Shown in pieces: positions 1-8,455 of a stretch of 64,000 bases of DNA (the stretch's first letter is position 1; every line of letters starts with the position of its first letter). The stretch spans positions 1-64,000 of the forward strand of contig CAZIFA010000007.1 in NCBI GenBank assembly GCA_964539025.1, in the 5' to 3' direction. Source of the stretch: Micavibrio_A sp964539025 (GTDB lineage: Bacteria > Pseudomonadota > Alphaproteobacteria > Micavibrionales > Micavibrionaceae). The position numbers and the translations under genes are program-made. The notes beneath the pieces are model-generated. The model saw only the letters and a program-made list of their open reading frames with translations, was not told the DNA's origin and did no database searches.

Positions 1-1808
1 CCAAGGACACCGATTACATCGTAAAAGATGACAAAGTCATCATCATCGATGAATTCACGGGCCGTATGATGGAAGGCCGTCGTTATTCCGAAGGCTTGCA
101 CCAAGCGCTCGAAGCCAAGGAAAAAGTCAAAATCCAGAACGAAAACCAGACTCTGGCCTCGATCACCTTCCAGAATTATTTCCGCATGTACCCCAAACTG
201 GCGGGCATGACCGGAACGGCGCTGACCGAACAAACCGAATTTGCCGAAATCTACGGGCTCGGCGTTGTCGATATTCCGACGAACGTGCCCGTCGCACGTC
301 AAGATTATGATGATCAGATTTACAAATCCATCGCCGATAAATACGAAGCGATTGTCGAATTGATCCATGAATGTCAGGAACGCAACCAGCCTGTTCTGGT
401 CGGAACCGTTTCCATCGAAAAATCGGAATTGCTGTCCGAGCTTTTGAAAAAGCGTAAAATCAAACACAGCGTTCTGAACGCGCGTTATCACGAACAAGAA
501 GCGCAGATCGTGGCGCAGGCTGGCCGTCCCGGCGCGGTGACCATCGCCACCAACATGGCGGGCCGAGGCACCGACATTAAACTCGGTGGTAACGCCGACA
601 TGTTGATTGATCATTCGACCGATCCCGGCATGAGCGATACGCAAAAGAAAGATACCGCCATCCGCATCCGCGCCGAAGTGGAACGCGACCACGCTATCGT
701 CAAAGAAGCTGGCGGCCTTTATGTGATCGGCACCGAACGTCACGAATCCCGCCGTATCGACAACCAGCTCCGCGGCCGTTCGGGCCGTCAAGGCGACCCC
801 GGCGCGTCTATCTTCTTCTTATCTGTTGAAGACGATTTGATGCGTATCTTCGCCTCCGACAAAATGGAGATGCTGTTGAAATCGCAGATGGGTCTACGCG
901 ACGGCGAAGCCCTCACCCACCCATGGCTGTCCAAAGCGCTCGAACGCGCACAAGCCCGCGTCGAACAACAAAACTTTGAAATCCGCAAAAACTTGCTGAA
1001 ATTCGACAACGTGATGAACGACCAACGTAAAGTCATTTACGAACAGCGCCGCGAAATCATGGACGCGAATGAAGACCTCGATGATCTCATCACCGAAATG
1101 CGTGACGATGTTCTCTCCGACCTGATTTACCGCACCTGCCCGCAAGGTGCGTATGCCGAACAATGGGACGCCGACACTGTGCATCATGATTGCCAGCGTA
1201 TCTTGAACCTCAACCTGCCGATTGCGGACTGGGTGAAGGAAGAAGATATCGATCAGGAAGTTTTAAAAGAACGTATTGAAACGAAAGCGGCAGAGGTTCT
1301 GGCTTCGAAAATCGCTGTGGCCGGAAAAGAAGCCTTCCGCCGTATGTCAAAAAATTTCCTCCTGCAACTGCTCGACCAGCACTGGAAAGAACACCTCCTC
1401 TCGCTCGACCATCTACGTCAGGGGATCAATTTGCGTGCTTTCGGTCAGCGTGATCCGCTGAATGAATACAAGGCCGAAGCCTTCGCTCTGTTCTCACAGA
1501 TGATGGATCAATTGCGCGAAGCGGTAACGCAGACGCTCAGCTTCGTTGAAATCAATGTCAGCCCCGAAGTGATGGCGGCGTTGCAAAAACAACAAGCGCA
1601 GCTTGAGGCACAGCAGCGCAAAGTGCGGGAAACACGCGATGATCCGGCGCTTGCGGGCGGCGGTGAGCAAAAGTCCGGTAACGTTACCACGATGCGCAAA
1701 GTCGCGTTCGACCAAAACGACCCCGCAACATGGCACGACACGCAGCGCAACGCACCCTGCCCCTGCGGTTCAGGCAAGAAATACAAACATTGCCACGGGG
1801 CGATTTGA
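1..1808 (+). CDS. secA: SecA preprotein translocase ATPase (3' part, N-terminus outside window)
   Basis: SecA is the cytosolic ATPase motor that pushes unfolded preproteins through SecYEG. The reading frame is open from base 3 of the window, and about 600 residues are visible. They include the second helicase half (TNMAGRGTDIKLGG and RRIDNQLRGRSGRQGDPG), the helical scaffold/wing region, and a C-terminal SEC-C zinc motif CPCGSGKKYKHCHG that binds SecB and ribosomes. The first nucleotide-binding half lies upstream of the window. The stop codon (TGA, 1806-1808) overlaps a short ATG frame. Family assignment is certain; only the N-terminal boundary is unknown. Confidence 0.98.
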   Translation, partial: KDTDYIVKDDKVIIIDEFTGRMMEGRRYSEGLHQALEAKEKVKIQNENQTLASITFQNYFRMYPKLAGMTGTALTEQTEFAEIYGLGVVDIPTNVPVARQDYDDQIYKSIADKYEAIVELIHECQERNQPVLVGTVSIEKSELLSELLKKRKIKHSVLNARYHEQEAQIVAQAGRPGAVTIATNMAGRGTDIKLGGNADMLIDHSTDPGMSDTQKKDTAIRIRAEVERDHAIVKEAGGLYVIGTERHESRRIDNQLRGRSGRQGDPGASIFFLSVEDDLMRIFASDKMEMLLKSQMGLRDGEALTHPWLSKALERAQARVEQQNFEIRKNLLKFDNVMNDQRKVIYEQRREIMDANEDLDDLITEMRDDVLSDLIYRTCPQGAYAEQWDADTVHHDCQRILNLNLPIADWVKEEDIDQEVLKERIETKAAEVLASKIAVAGKEAFRRMSKNFLLQLLDQHWKEHLLSLDHLRQGINLRAFGQRDPLNEYKAEAFALFSQMMDQLREAVTQTLSFVEINVSPEVMAALQKQQAQLEAQQRKVRETRDDPALAGGGEQKSGNVTTMRKVAFDQNDPATWHDTQRNAPCPCGSGKKYKHCHGAI

Positions 1809-1900
1809 TGGAAATCCGCGCGGCAAAATCTGATGAAGCGTATCGTCAAAAAGTGACGCGAAATGACTTTATTCACTCCGTCATTGCGAGGAGGCCGTAG
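1808..1900 (+). pseudogene. Possible 30-codon remnant overlapping the secA stop
   Basis: An ATG shares one base with the secA stop codon (TGATG). It opens a 30-codon frame beginning MEIRAAKSDEA, a pattern that recalls the start of GNAT acetyltransferases. The frame stops inside the left arm of the palindromic repeat at 1880-1979. It could be the stub of a gene cut by repeat insertion, or chance. The evidence is weak and the function unknown. Confidence 0.2.
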
Positions 1901-1979
1901 GCCGACGTGGCAATCCATAGGGTTGTGACTGTGGGCGCTATTGCATGGATTGCCGCGTCGCTACGCTCCTCGCAATGAC
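1880..1979. repeat. Palindromic intergenic repeat, family A, two inverted arms
   Basis: The left arm begins GTCATTGCGAGGA and runs to about 1916. The right arm, near 1948-1979, is its inverted copy ending CTCGCAATGAC. Further family A arms are at 19715, 30407 and 31197. The arms can pair across a roughly 30-nt loop, so transcripts from either strand would form a stem-loop. Confidence 0.85.
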
Positions 1980-1984
1980 GCAAT

Positions 1985-2323
1985 CTAATTATTATATTTT
2001 TCCTGAATCTTGATGTATTCACGCACGCATTTGTTTCGCGCGCTGACGGATAAGCTCGGCGGGCACATGGAATTAACGCCGCCATTGTTCCGTCCGTAAT
2101 TGGGCGCATAGATTTGCACGCGCGGGCCTAACAGAACTCTTTCCCATACATCATTATCACCGTTGATGATGATCGCATCGCGTCGATCTGGGTTGGTGAT
2201 AACCTGGCTATTGCCGGGCAGATTGTGAACGACATCGCCCTCGCGGCGGACAATCGTTACGTTATCGGCAAGCGCCGGAAATGAAATAGCTAAAAGCGCG
2301 ATGGTAAGAAAAATCTGTTTCAT
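1985..2323 (-). CDS. Small exported protein of unknown function
   Basis: A 112-aa protein. I chose the ATG at 2323 because AAGGG lies about nine bases upstream and because it gives a clean signal peptide (MKQIFLTIALLAISFPALA, cleavage after ALA). An in-frame ATG six codons upstream is less likely. The mature part is basic and polar, with two cysteines (CPPSLSVSARNKC) that could form a disulfide. I recognise no family. It probably acts in the periplasm. It is flanked by palindromic repeats on both sides and has no obvious operon partner. Confidence 0.65.
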   Translation of the reverse strand: MKQIFLTIALLAISFPALADNVTIVRREGDVVHNLPGNSQVITNPDRRDAIIINGDNDVWERVLLGPRVQIYAPNYGRNNGGVNSMCPPSLSVSARNKCVREYIKIQEKYNN

Positions 2324-2342
2324 AAGGTTTGACCCTTTCATT

Positions 2343-2494
2343 TTAATACTACAGAGCGCGCAGAGCTAAACAGAGATTTTTAATTTGTAACGAAGGTACG
2401 AAGTGACGAAGAATATATTAATAAAAACTTCGTTCCTTCGCTTCTTCGTTACAATAAATTTTCTCTGCGCCCCCTGCGTTCTCTGTAGTTTAAT
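2343..2494. repeat. Nested palindromic repeat, family F
   Basis: The outer arms (about 2345-2365 and 2463-2494) contain CTACAGAG...CAGAG and its complement CTCTGCG...CTCTGTAG. They enclose an inner inverted repeat, TTGTAACGAAG (2395-) with CTTCGTTACAA (-2454). Related outer arms recur near 28975-29039. A long stem-loop within a stem-loop is expected in RNA. Confidence 0.8.
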
Positions 2495-2526
2495 AACATA
2501 AGATCCCAGTCTTTGCCGGAATGACG

Positions 2527-3636
2527 CTACATAGATTGCTCTATGACTTTTATAACATCCTTCATATCAACGTCCGAAGACTGAAACGCGTTCCCGATTT
2601 CGCGGACCAGAATAAACCCAATCTTTCCGCCGGACGCCTTCTTATCATGATACATCAATTCCGCGATAGCATGCGCGTCTTGCGTAAGTTTGGGCGCGAT
2701 ATCGGATATTTCTGTTTTCAGGCCGCAGGCTTTTAAATGCCGTTCCATGCGCGATGCATCTTGCCCGGTGCACAATCCCATTCTCAGGCACAGACGAAAC
2801 GCCAGAACCATGCCAATCGACACAGCCTCACCATGCAAAAGTCTGCCATCATATCCGGCGGCGGCTTCCAATGCATGCGCGAATGTGTGGCCGAGATTGA
2901 GCAACGCACGATCGCCGCCCGCCTGTTCGCGTTCATCCTTGCCGACGATATCCGCCTTCATCCGGCAGCTTGTTTCTATAGCGTCATTCAGCGCGGCGGC
3001 TTCGAGCGCGAGAATTTTTTCACCGTTCGCTTCCAGCCAGTCATAAAATTCACGGCTGCCGAGCAGACCGTATTTCACCACTTCCGCATAACCCGCTTTC
3101 AATTCGCGTTCCGGCAACGTCTTTAATGTATCGGTGTCGCACAGCACGGACACGGGCTGATAAAACGCGCCGACCAAATTTTTTCCCTGCGATGCGTTGA
3201 TGCCTGTTTTTCCGCCGACCGATGAATCCACCTGTGCCAGCAATGTCGTCGGCACCTGTACGAACGGAATGCCGCGCAAAACGACGCTCGCGGCAAACCC
3301 GCCAAGATCTCCAACCACGCCGCCGCCAACCACGAACAAAACCGATTTGCGGTCCACGCGTTTGGATAACATCCAGTCAGTCACCGCCTGTAATTGCATG
3401 AATGACTTCGTCGGCTCGCCGCCCTCTACGCCGAACATTTCGGGTTTGTCACCCGGCAGCGCAACGATCAGGCGCTTTACATGGGTTTCAACTTTTTTGT
3501 CGTACAAAACGAAAATCTTGCGTCCTGATAAATCCAGCGGCACCAGTGATACTGCGCGCTCCAACAACCCCTGCCCGATATGAATATCGTAGGACCGTTC
3601 ATCAAGATCGACATTGACGGTGGTATGCTCGCCCAT
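2527..3636 (-). CDS. aroB: 3-dehydroquinate synthase
   Basis: Converts DAHP to 3-dehydroquinate, the second step of the shikimate pathway, in the cytosol, using NAD and a divalent metal. The 369-aa length is typical. Visible family signatures are the glycine-rich NAD loop GGGVVGDLGGFAASVVLRG, the TTLLAQVDSSVGGKTGIN segment, the metal ligand Glu in GYAEVVKYG, and metal His residues in NLGHTFAHALE. It lies nine bases downstream of aroK on the same strand, so the two are almost certainly cotranscribed, as in many proteobacteria. Confidence 0.97.
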   Translation of the reverse strand: MGEHTTVNVDLDERSYDIHIGQGLLERAVSLVPLDLSGRKIFVLYDKKVETHVKRLIVALPGDKPEMFGVEGGEPTKSFMQLQAVTDWMLSKRVDRKSVLFVVGGGVVGDLGGFAASVVLRGIPFVQVPTTLLAQVDSSVGGKTGINASQGKNLVGAFYQPVSVLCDTDTLKTLPERELKAGYAEVVKYGLLGSREFYDWLEANGEKILALEAAALNDAIETSCRMKADIVGKDEREQAGGDRALLNLGHTFAHALEAAAGYDGRLLHGEAVSIGMVLAFRLCLRMGLCTGQDASRMERHLKACGLKTEISDIAPKLTQDAHAIAELMYHDKKASGGKIGFILVREIGNAFQSSDVDMKDVIKVIEQSM

Positions 3637-3645
3637 ATTCCGTGG

Positions 3646-4203
3646 TTACTCCCGTGCCCGCATGTAATCGGCCAGCGCCTTCAACAAAACTTCCAATGTA
3701 TGCTCGGCTTCCGCAGGCGTGCTGTCAACAACCACGTCTGATCGCGCGTAAACCGGATAGCGCCGATCTATCAACCCTTGAAGGATTTCGCGCGGATCGC
3801 CGTTTTTAAGCAGCGGACGTTTGTTGTTCCGCGCCGTACGTTCGACCAGTATGTCCAGATCGGCGCGCAGCCAGACCGAAATCGCGCTGGCGTGAACCAG
3901 TTCCGCCGTCTGGTCGTTCATCAGCGCCCCTCCGCCCGGCGCGACCACCTTTACCTCACCGGACAAAAGCCGCGCGATCACCTTGCGTTCCAGATCACGA
4001 AACTCCGGCTCACCGTATTTTTCAAATATATCGGCAATGGCACAGCCTGCCGTACGCTCTATCTCCGCATCCGCATCGATGAACGGCAAGCCGAGCGATT
4101 TGGCCAAAAGCCCACCGATTTTCGTCTTGCCCGCGCCCATCAACCCCACCATGACGATGGGTTTGTTCAGGCGGGAAAGAATAAAGTCGGAATCGGCGCT
4201 CAT
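3646..4203 (-). CDS. aroK: Shikimate kinase
   Basis: Phosphorylates shikimate with ATP, the fifth step of the shikimate pathway. The 185-aa protein has the Walker A loop GLMGAGKTKIG near residue 20, the shikimate-binding Asp in FIDADAEIER, the GGG loop APGGGALMN and the LID arginine stretch around RNNKRPLL. It is the first gene of an aroK-aroB operon transcribed away from xerD, an arrangement seen in many alphaproteobacteria. A palindromic repeat lies just upstream (4241-4341) between the two divergent units. Confidence 0.97.
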   Translation of the reverse strand: MSADSDFILSRLNKPIVMVGLMGAGKTKIGGLLAKSLGLPFIDADAEIERTAGCAIADIFEKYGEPEFRDLERKVIARLLSGEVKVVAPGGGALMNDQTAELVHASAISVWLRADLDILVERTARNNKRPLLKNGDPREILQGLIDRRYPVYARSDVVVDSTPAEAEHTLEVLLKALADYMRARE

Positions 4204-4240
4204 GCGCCTTGTTTATGCCATGAAGAAACAGCAGATAAAA

Positions 4241-4341
4241 GTCCTCTCCCCAGCGGGGAGAGGATTTAGGTGAGGGGGTTTTACAAAAGCGCGTAAAAAT
4301 GCCCCCTCACCCCAACCCTCTCCCCAAAGGGGCGAGGGAGT
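4241..4341. repeat. Palindromic intergenic repeat, family D
   Basis: The left arm GTCCTCTCCCCAGCGGGGAG...GGTGAGGGGG and the right arm CCCCCTCACCCCAACCCTCTCCCC are inverted copies around a roughly 25-nt centre. Each arm also contains its own small hairpin. The same family recurs inside the mtaB coding sequence (46705-46785) and, in short form, before rimM (52556-52588). Confidence 0.85.
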
Positions 4342-4420
4342 CTTCAAAATTTCCTAAGGCGCGGGTTGCAATCACGCGAATGGTTAATTATGGTCTATCC
4401 GACTTCGAAAAGAGAGCCCC

Positions 4421-4579
4421 ATGAGCGATGGAAAAATGACCATGAAATTCGGTTTCCTCAAAATATTCCTGCTGGCCGTCCTGCTGATCGCGGGCGGAGC
4501 CTTTGCATGGCTGGCGCTGGTCGATATGCCGGTGCAGCAGCAGGAAATCAGCGTCGACGTTCCCATCGGCACCCGGTAA
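4421..4579 (+). CDS. 52-aa single-pass membrane microprotein
   Basis: Begins MSDGKMTMKFGFLKIF and has one hydrophobic helix (about residues 14-32, IFLLAVLLIAGGAFAWLALV), followed by a short polar tail ending VDVPIGTR. AGAGAG sits just upstream of the ATG. It is 29 bases ahead of the 538-aa exported protein gene and reads in another frame, so the three genes up to xerD look like one unit. I recognise no family. A small envelope protein with a periplasmic tail is the simplest reading. Confidence 0.65.
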   Translation: MSDGKMTMKFGFLKIFLLAVLLIAGGAFAWLALVDMPVQQQEISVDVPIGTR

Positions 4580-4608
4580 TCCATCGAATAACAGGAGACA
4601 TATCTATT

Positions 4609-6225
4609 ATGCGTTTTGCCCTGATCGCCCTTTTGCTGATCCTGCCCACTTATGCTTTCGCACAGGATGAAAACGACACCAAAAAGGCGAAATCCGCGCC
4701 CGATGTCACCATCGTCGAGGACAAACCGCAAGCGCAAGAAGATAAGCCCGCCGTCAACTGGGTCGAAGTAGAATCCACCGGCACGATTTCCGATGCGAAA
4801 TCCGGCGCGATGGAAAAGACGCTCTGGAAAGGTCAGAAACGCTCGGATATCGAAACGCTGATCAACAAACTACCCAACAATCCAAATCTTCGTTCGATCC
4901 TTTCATTACAGCGTCGGTTGCTTTTGTCCAAAACAGACGCGGCGCAAATTGATAACGATATCGGCCCGCTGCGCGGCAACGACATTCTGATCCAGCGCAT
5001 CAACAAACTAATGGATATGGGCTTATACGACGATGCGTGGGAACTCTACACGCAAAAGGCGGAAAGCCCTTATGATGTTTCCATCGCGCAGATGGGCATG
5101 CTGCTGCTCGTCATGAAAGACGATCTCGCCACCGCGTGCCTCGAAGAAAAAGTCGCATCGGCAAAATATCCCAAAGACAAATTCTTCAACACGCTCGATA
5201 AGGCATGTTCGGTTACGCTCGGCGGTGCAAGTTCCCCGCAATTCCCCGATAACAAAACTCTACAATCGATTTACAATGACAAAGGTTACAGCGTCGCGGC
5301 GAAAGACACGCAATCTTTGTTGAAGATGACGGATCTGGAACGCGCGCTGCTGCTCGCTAACCGCAAAATCAAATATGACGGTTTGAGCGCGGATGCTCTA
5401 TCCAGAATGCCGCCGATGCTGGTGACATATTTCCTGATGGATCGTTCCCTGCCCGAAAACGCCAAGGTTCTGGTCGCCAACGAAGCGGACAAGCGCGGCC
5501 TGAAATATTACACGAAGGCCATCGCCCGCGACGAAGTCTGGGCCAAGGCAAAGGCCATACATGATTTGCCGACCCAGTGGCCCTATGTCGAATCGGCCAT
5601 TAACGGCACCGCGAACCCTGCCGACACCTCTCTTTATTATGGCGCGATGCTCGCAGATGCCAAGCCGGAGAAGTTATCCACAGAGACTATAGAAAATGCT
5701 TTAAAAGTTTTTTTGGCCGGCGGAAAGGCGTTGCCTGACTTCTGGGTTAATGCCGCGCAAAAAGCGGCACCCGAAAAGCCTTTAATTTACATATACTTAC
5801 AGCTTTTCAGGTCCCTAACCCCCACCGAAACCGACCCAATTAAGCCGGAAACCTTCATGAAAGCGCTCCAAGGGCTGAAACCCGCGGATTCCGACCAAAT
5901 CCTTGCAATAATTGAATCTCTTGACAAACAGGCCGGATTTCTTAATACTCCGTTAACAGTTTATGAAAAACATTCTGTGTTGACTTTGGAAGGTAATTAT
6001 GTAATGCCTTCTATCGGCTTAAATCTGTTGCTGGAAACGGCGCCCGAAAAAAAACAAATCGGGATAACCGTTTTAGCCGTATTGAACAGCCTTGCCGCCA
6101 AGCCGGATAATATGTATTCCGGGACTGTCCGCAAAGCGTTGTACAGTATGTTAAACGTGGGACTAATCGAAGACGCAAAGCAGATAGGTGCAGAAACCGC
6201 TGTCAGCGTACTGAACAAATATTAG
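4609..6225 (+). CDS. Exported helical-repeat protein of unknown function upstream of xerD
   Basis: A 538-aa protein. The ATG at 4609 was chosen because AGGAG precedes it and because it starts a signal peptide (MRFALIALLLILPTYAFA, cut near AFAQ). Longer upstream frames would run through the 52-aa gene in a different frame. After a charged, low-complexity linker (about residues 20-60) the protein is almost entirely helical, with TPR-like composition (NPNLRSILSLQRRLLLSK, LMDMGLYDDAWELY). It is probably periplasmic. From about base 5680 the codons become AT-richer than in the first two thirds. It ends 12 bases before xerD, so cotranscription is likely. Confidence 0.75.
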   Translation: MRFALIALLLILPTYAFAQDENDTKKAKSAPDVTIVEDKPQAQEDKPAVNWVEVESTGTISDAKSGAMEKTLWKGQKRSDIETLINKLPNNPNLRSILSLQRRLLLSKTDAAQIDNDIGPLRGNDILIQRINKLMDMGLYDDAWELYTQKAESPYDVSIAQMGMLLLVMKDDLATACLEEKVASAKYPKDKFFNTLDKACSVTLGGASSPQFPDNKTLQSIYNDKGYSVAAKDTQSLLKMTDLERALLLANRKIKYDGLSADALSRMPPMLVTYFLMDRSLPENAKVLVANEADKRGLKYYTKAIARDEVWAKAKAIHDLPTQWPYVESAINGTANPADTSLYYGAMLADAKPEKLSTETIENALKVFLAGGKALPDFWVNAAQKAAPEKPLIYIYLQLFRSLTPTETDPIKPETFMKALQGLKPADSDQILAIIESLDKQAGFLNTPLTVYEKHSVLTLEGNYVMPSIGLNLLLETAPEKKQIGITVLAVLNSLAAKPDNMYSGTVRKALYSMLNVGLIEDAKQIGAETAVSVLNKY

Positions 6226-6237
6226 GAGAAATATATT

Positions 6238-7230
6238 ATGGCTCGTCCAGGTCGTCCAAAATTACCGAAACCTACCCTTCACGGGTCGATCGACGCATTC
6301 CTTGACATGCTCACGTCGGAACGTGGTGCTGCGATGAACACGCGTCACGCTTACTGGCGCGACCTCGCCGATGTTTCTCTCTACCTGCGCGCTGAACGCA
6401 AATCCGACGTGGATGTCGCGACAACCGCCGACATCAAGGCGTATCTGGATCATCTGTCCAACAAAACGCACATTAAAGGTAAAAACAAATCGCAGATCGC
6501 CGTGCGCACCGTTGCACGCCGCCTCTCCGCGCTTCGTCAATTCTATCGCTACCTCGTATCGGAAAATATCCGCAAAGAGGACCCGACGAGCACGATTGAA
6601 TCTCCGAAACAAGGCCGCACGCTGCCTAAGACTTTGTCTGAATCCGAAGTATCCATCCTGATCAAGACAGCCATGGGCCAAGGCGGTTCGGATTCTATCC
6701 GCCTCGTCTGCCTGCTGGAAATGCTCTACGCAACCGGCCTGCGCGTTTCTGAACTCGTCGGCCTGCCGATGTCTTCCGTTGGTGAAGATGTCCAGTTCCT
6801 GATGGTCGAAGGCAAAGGCGGCCGTGAACGTATGGTTCCGCTCTCCGACCCCGCTCAAAAAGCGATGAAGGAATACAGCGCCATCCGCCCGCAATTCATC
6901 GGCACGGAAAACCGCGCCGAACAAGAAAAATGGGTGTTCCCGTCCCGCACGTCGGAATCGGGCCACTTGACGCGTCAGCGTTTCGCACAACTTCTGAAAG
7001 ATCTGGCACGCGCTGCTGACCTCGATGAAGAACGCGTATCGCCGCACATCCTGCGTCACGCTTTTGCAACGCATCTTCTGTCCCGCGGCGCTGACCTGCG
7101 CTCGGTACAAAAAATGCTCGGCCATGCCGACATCGCGACCACGCAAATCTACACCCACATCGTTGGCAACGGTCTGAAAAAGACCGTTGAGGAAAAACAT
7201 CCTCTTGCCAAGAAAACAGGTTCCCGATAA
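6238..7230 (+). CDS. xerD: Site-specific tyrosine recombinase XerD
   Basis: XerD acts with XerC at dif to resolve chromosome dimers at division. The 330-aa protein has an N-terminal SAM-like core-binding domain (FLDMLTSERGAAMNTRHAYWR style) and a C-terminal catalytic domain. The catalytic residues are visible: Arg in LYATGLRVSELVG, Lys in EGKGGRERMVPL, HILRHAFATHLL, and GHADIATTQIYTH with the tyrosine nucleophile. AGGAG lies upstream of the ATG. XerD rather than XerC is inferred from the N-terminal pattern and from the divergent aroKB neighbours. Confidence 0.9.
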   Translation: MARPGRPKLPKPTLHGSIDAFLDMLTSERGAAMNTRHAYWRDLADVSLYLRAERKSDVDVATTADIKAYLDHLSNKTHIKGKNKSQIAVRTVARRLSALRQFYRYLVSENIRKEDPTSTIESPKQGRTLPKTLSESEVSILIKTAMGQGGSDSIRLVCLLEMLYATGLRVSELVGLPMSSVGEDVQFLMVEGKGGRERMVPLSDPAQKAMKEYSAIRPQFIGTENRAEQEKWVFPSRTSESGHLTRQRFAQLLKDLARAADLDEERVSPHILRHAFATHLLSRGADLRSVQKMLGHADIATTQIYTHIVGNGLKKTVEEKHPLAKKTGSR

Positions 7231-7251
7231 ATTATAGAAATACCAATTATA

Positions 7252-7285
7252 AAGGCAGGCCGGTATCGTGCCTGCCTTTTTCTTT
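7252..7285 (+). terminator. Rho-independent terminator after xerD
   Basis: An AGGCAGGC...GCCTGCCT stem is followed by TTTTTCTTT. This is the first of three near-identical terminator units, with a shared downstream stretch CTTTAAACA...AGGAGAGTAAA. Confidence 0.85.
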
Positions 7286-7306
7286 AAACATAGAAGGAGA
7301 GTAAAA

Positions 7307-7489
7307 ATGGGTATGGATATACGCGGACCATTTGGAAAAATTTTTCCTGATTGCCAAACAGCTGAAGCATGGGACAAGAGCCCGGAAGGGTTAGCATGGT
7401 GGGCGGCGGCAAACAGAGCCCGCGCTGAGTACGACGCAAGCAAGGAATCGGGCGAACAACCTCAGACCGCGCCCCAACCTCAGCCCTAA
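7307..7489 (+). CDS. Small orphan protein (60 aa)
   Basis: Begins MGMDIRGPFGKIFPDC; a Trp-rich centre (EAWDKSPEGLAWWAAA) is followed by a Pro/Gln tail. The ATG at 7307 has an excellent ribosome site, GAAGGAGAGTAAAA. It has no signal peptide or membrane segment, and I recognise no family. It is the first of three small genes separated by copies of the same terminator and ribosome-site leader, which suggests a modular array of independently terminated units. Confidence 0.65.
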   Translation: MGMDIRGPFGKIFPDCQTAEAWDKSPEGLAWWAAANRARAEYDASKESGEQPQTAPQPQP

Positions 7490-7499
7490 TCAAATAATA

Positions 7500-7533
7500 A
7501 AAGACAGGCGTTTATCGCGCCTGTCTTTTTCTT
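7500..7533 (+). terminator. Rho-independent terminator, second copy of the unit
   Basis: AAGACAGGCG...CGCCTGTCTT is followed by TTTCTTTAAACAAACAAGG. It is nearly the same sequence as 7252-7285, including the downstream CTTTAAACA and AGGAGAGTAAA. Confidence 0.85.
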
Positions 7534-7554
7534 TAAACAAACAAGGAGAGTAAA

Positions 7555-7842
7555 ATGCCTGTTGAATTTCATGATTATGATGGCCCTACATTTGCCGGTG
7601 AACATGCAATAAGAGACAACCGTGCCTATGAAATCGCAATGGCCCGCGCTGGTCATCCAGTTTTTGTTCAATTACGCGCTTCAGAATTGACTGCTGAACG
7701 CACAGAATTGGGTACGGCATGGGGCCGCACCGATCTTTTCAACATACCGGTCTCTGACAGAATTGCTCACATGTATGCCAGAGTGGACAAGATCGGTGCC
7801 GAAATCAAAGCCGCCAAAGCGGCTCGCGGCCTGCACGCTTAA
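7555..7842 (+). CDS. Small orphan protein (95 aa)
   Basis: Begins MPVEFHDYDGPTFAGEHAIR; it is a soluble mixed protein ending in a helical, Ala/Lys-rich stretch (IGAEIKAAKAARGLHA). The start is set by AAGGAGAGTAAA directly before the ATG, the same leader as the preceding gene. There are no known motifs, signal peptide or membrane segment. The coding pattern and strong ribosome site support a real gene; the function is unknown. Confidence 0.65.
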   Translation: MPVEFHDYDGPTFAGEHAIRDNRAYEIAMARAGHPVFVQLRASELTAERTELGTAWGRTDLFNIPVSDRIAHMYARVDKIGAEIKAAKAARGLHA

Positions 7843-7851
7843 TATATAAAA

Positions 7852-7882
7852 AGACAGACCCATAACCGCGCCTGTCTTTTTC
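7852..7882 (+). terminator. Rho-independent terminator, third diverged copy
   Basis: AGACAG...CTGTCT is followed by TTTTTCTT. The loop differs from the first two copies, but the right arm GCGCCTGTCTTTTTCTT is shared. Confidence 0.7.
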
Positions 7883-7897
7883 TTATGTAACTTTGAA

Positions 7898-8293
7898 ATG
7901 CAGACAACGATGAAAACAGCCCCTATGTGGAAAATTTTTCGTGATATTGCAGGAGATCATCCGGTCGCCCGCAAGGCTGTGCAAAGACTGGCGCAGACTG
8001 CACATGCGATTGACCCGGAATGTCCGCACGGGGCCTTCGGCGTGCTGAGCAGTATTCGTGATTACAAACTAAAGCCCGCCGAATTCGCCGCTTTATATGA
8101 ACGTTGCGGATCGAACCCATTGGTTATGAATGCCGTGGATTTTGCCGTTTTTAAGGGAATTATCAACGTCGATGCGGTTAGAAATGCGCGTCACACAGGG
8201 TTTCGTGCGCTCAATGTCCCCCAAATCCTCAGAGATGTAAAAGCCATCTACCCGGAATTCGGAAGAAACTACACACGTTCATTCGCACCTTAA
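7898..8293 (+). CDS. Orphan protein (131 aa), third gene of the small-gene array
   Basis: A soluble, mostly helical protein with two cysteines (IDPECPHGAFG, YERCGSN). The start may be the ATG at 7898 or at 7910 (MKTAPMW); neither has a clear ribosome site, unlike the two upstream genes. I recognise no family. It follows the third terminator unit and is followed by a palindromic repeat at 8334. Confidence 0.6.
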   Translation: MQTTMKTAPMWKIFRDIAGDHPVARKAVQRLAQTAHAIDPECPHGAFGVLSSIRDYKLKPAEFAALYERCGSNPLVMNAVDFAVFKGIINVDAVRNARHTGFRALNVPQILRDVKAIYPEFGRNYTRSFAP

Positions 8294-8333
8294 TATTATG
8301 GACACAAATTCGTACGAATATTTACCCTAACAT

Positions 8334-8386
8334 CGTCACCCCCGCCTTGTGCGGGGGTCCGGATGCCCGCACAAGGCGGGCATGAC
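8334..8386. repeat. Palindromic intergenic repeat, family E
   Basis: Two adjacent small palindromes, CCCCCGCCTTGTGCGGGGG and GCCCGCACAAGGCGGGC, are flanked by GTCAC and CATGAC ends. Other family E copies are at 10431, 19759, 21722, 55523 and 61263. Confidence 0.8.
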
Positions 8387-8455
8387 TATATTTGTGTTTA
8401 TTCGTGTCCATTCGTGGTTTAAAAGTTAAATTTTGGTTAGACAACAGAGAGCACT

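Noticed and set aside
6262..7443. Long open frame antisense to xerD (about 390 codons)
   Set aside because: It mirrors the xerD codons, has no ribosome site and no protein-like motifs; xerD is certain on the other strand.
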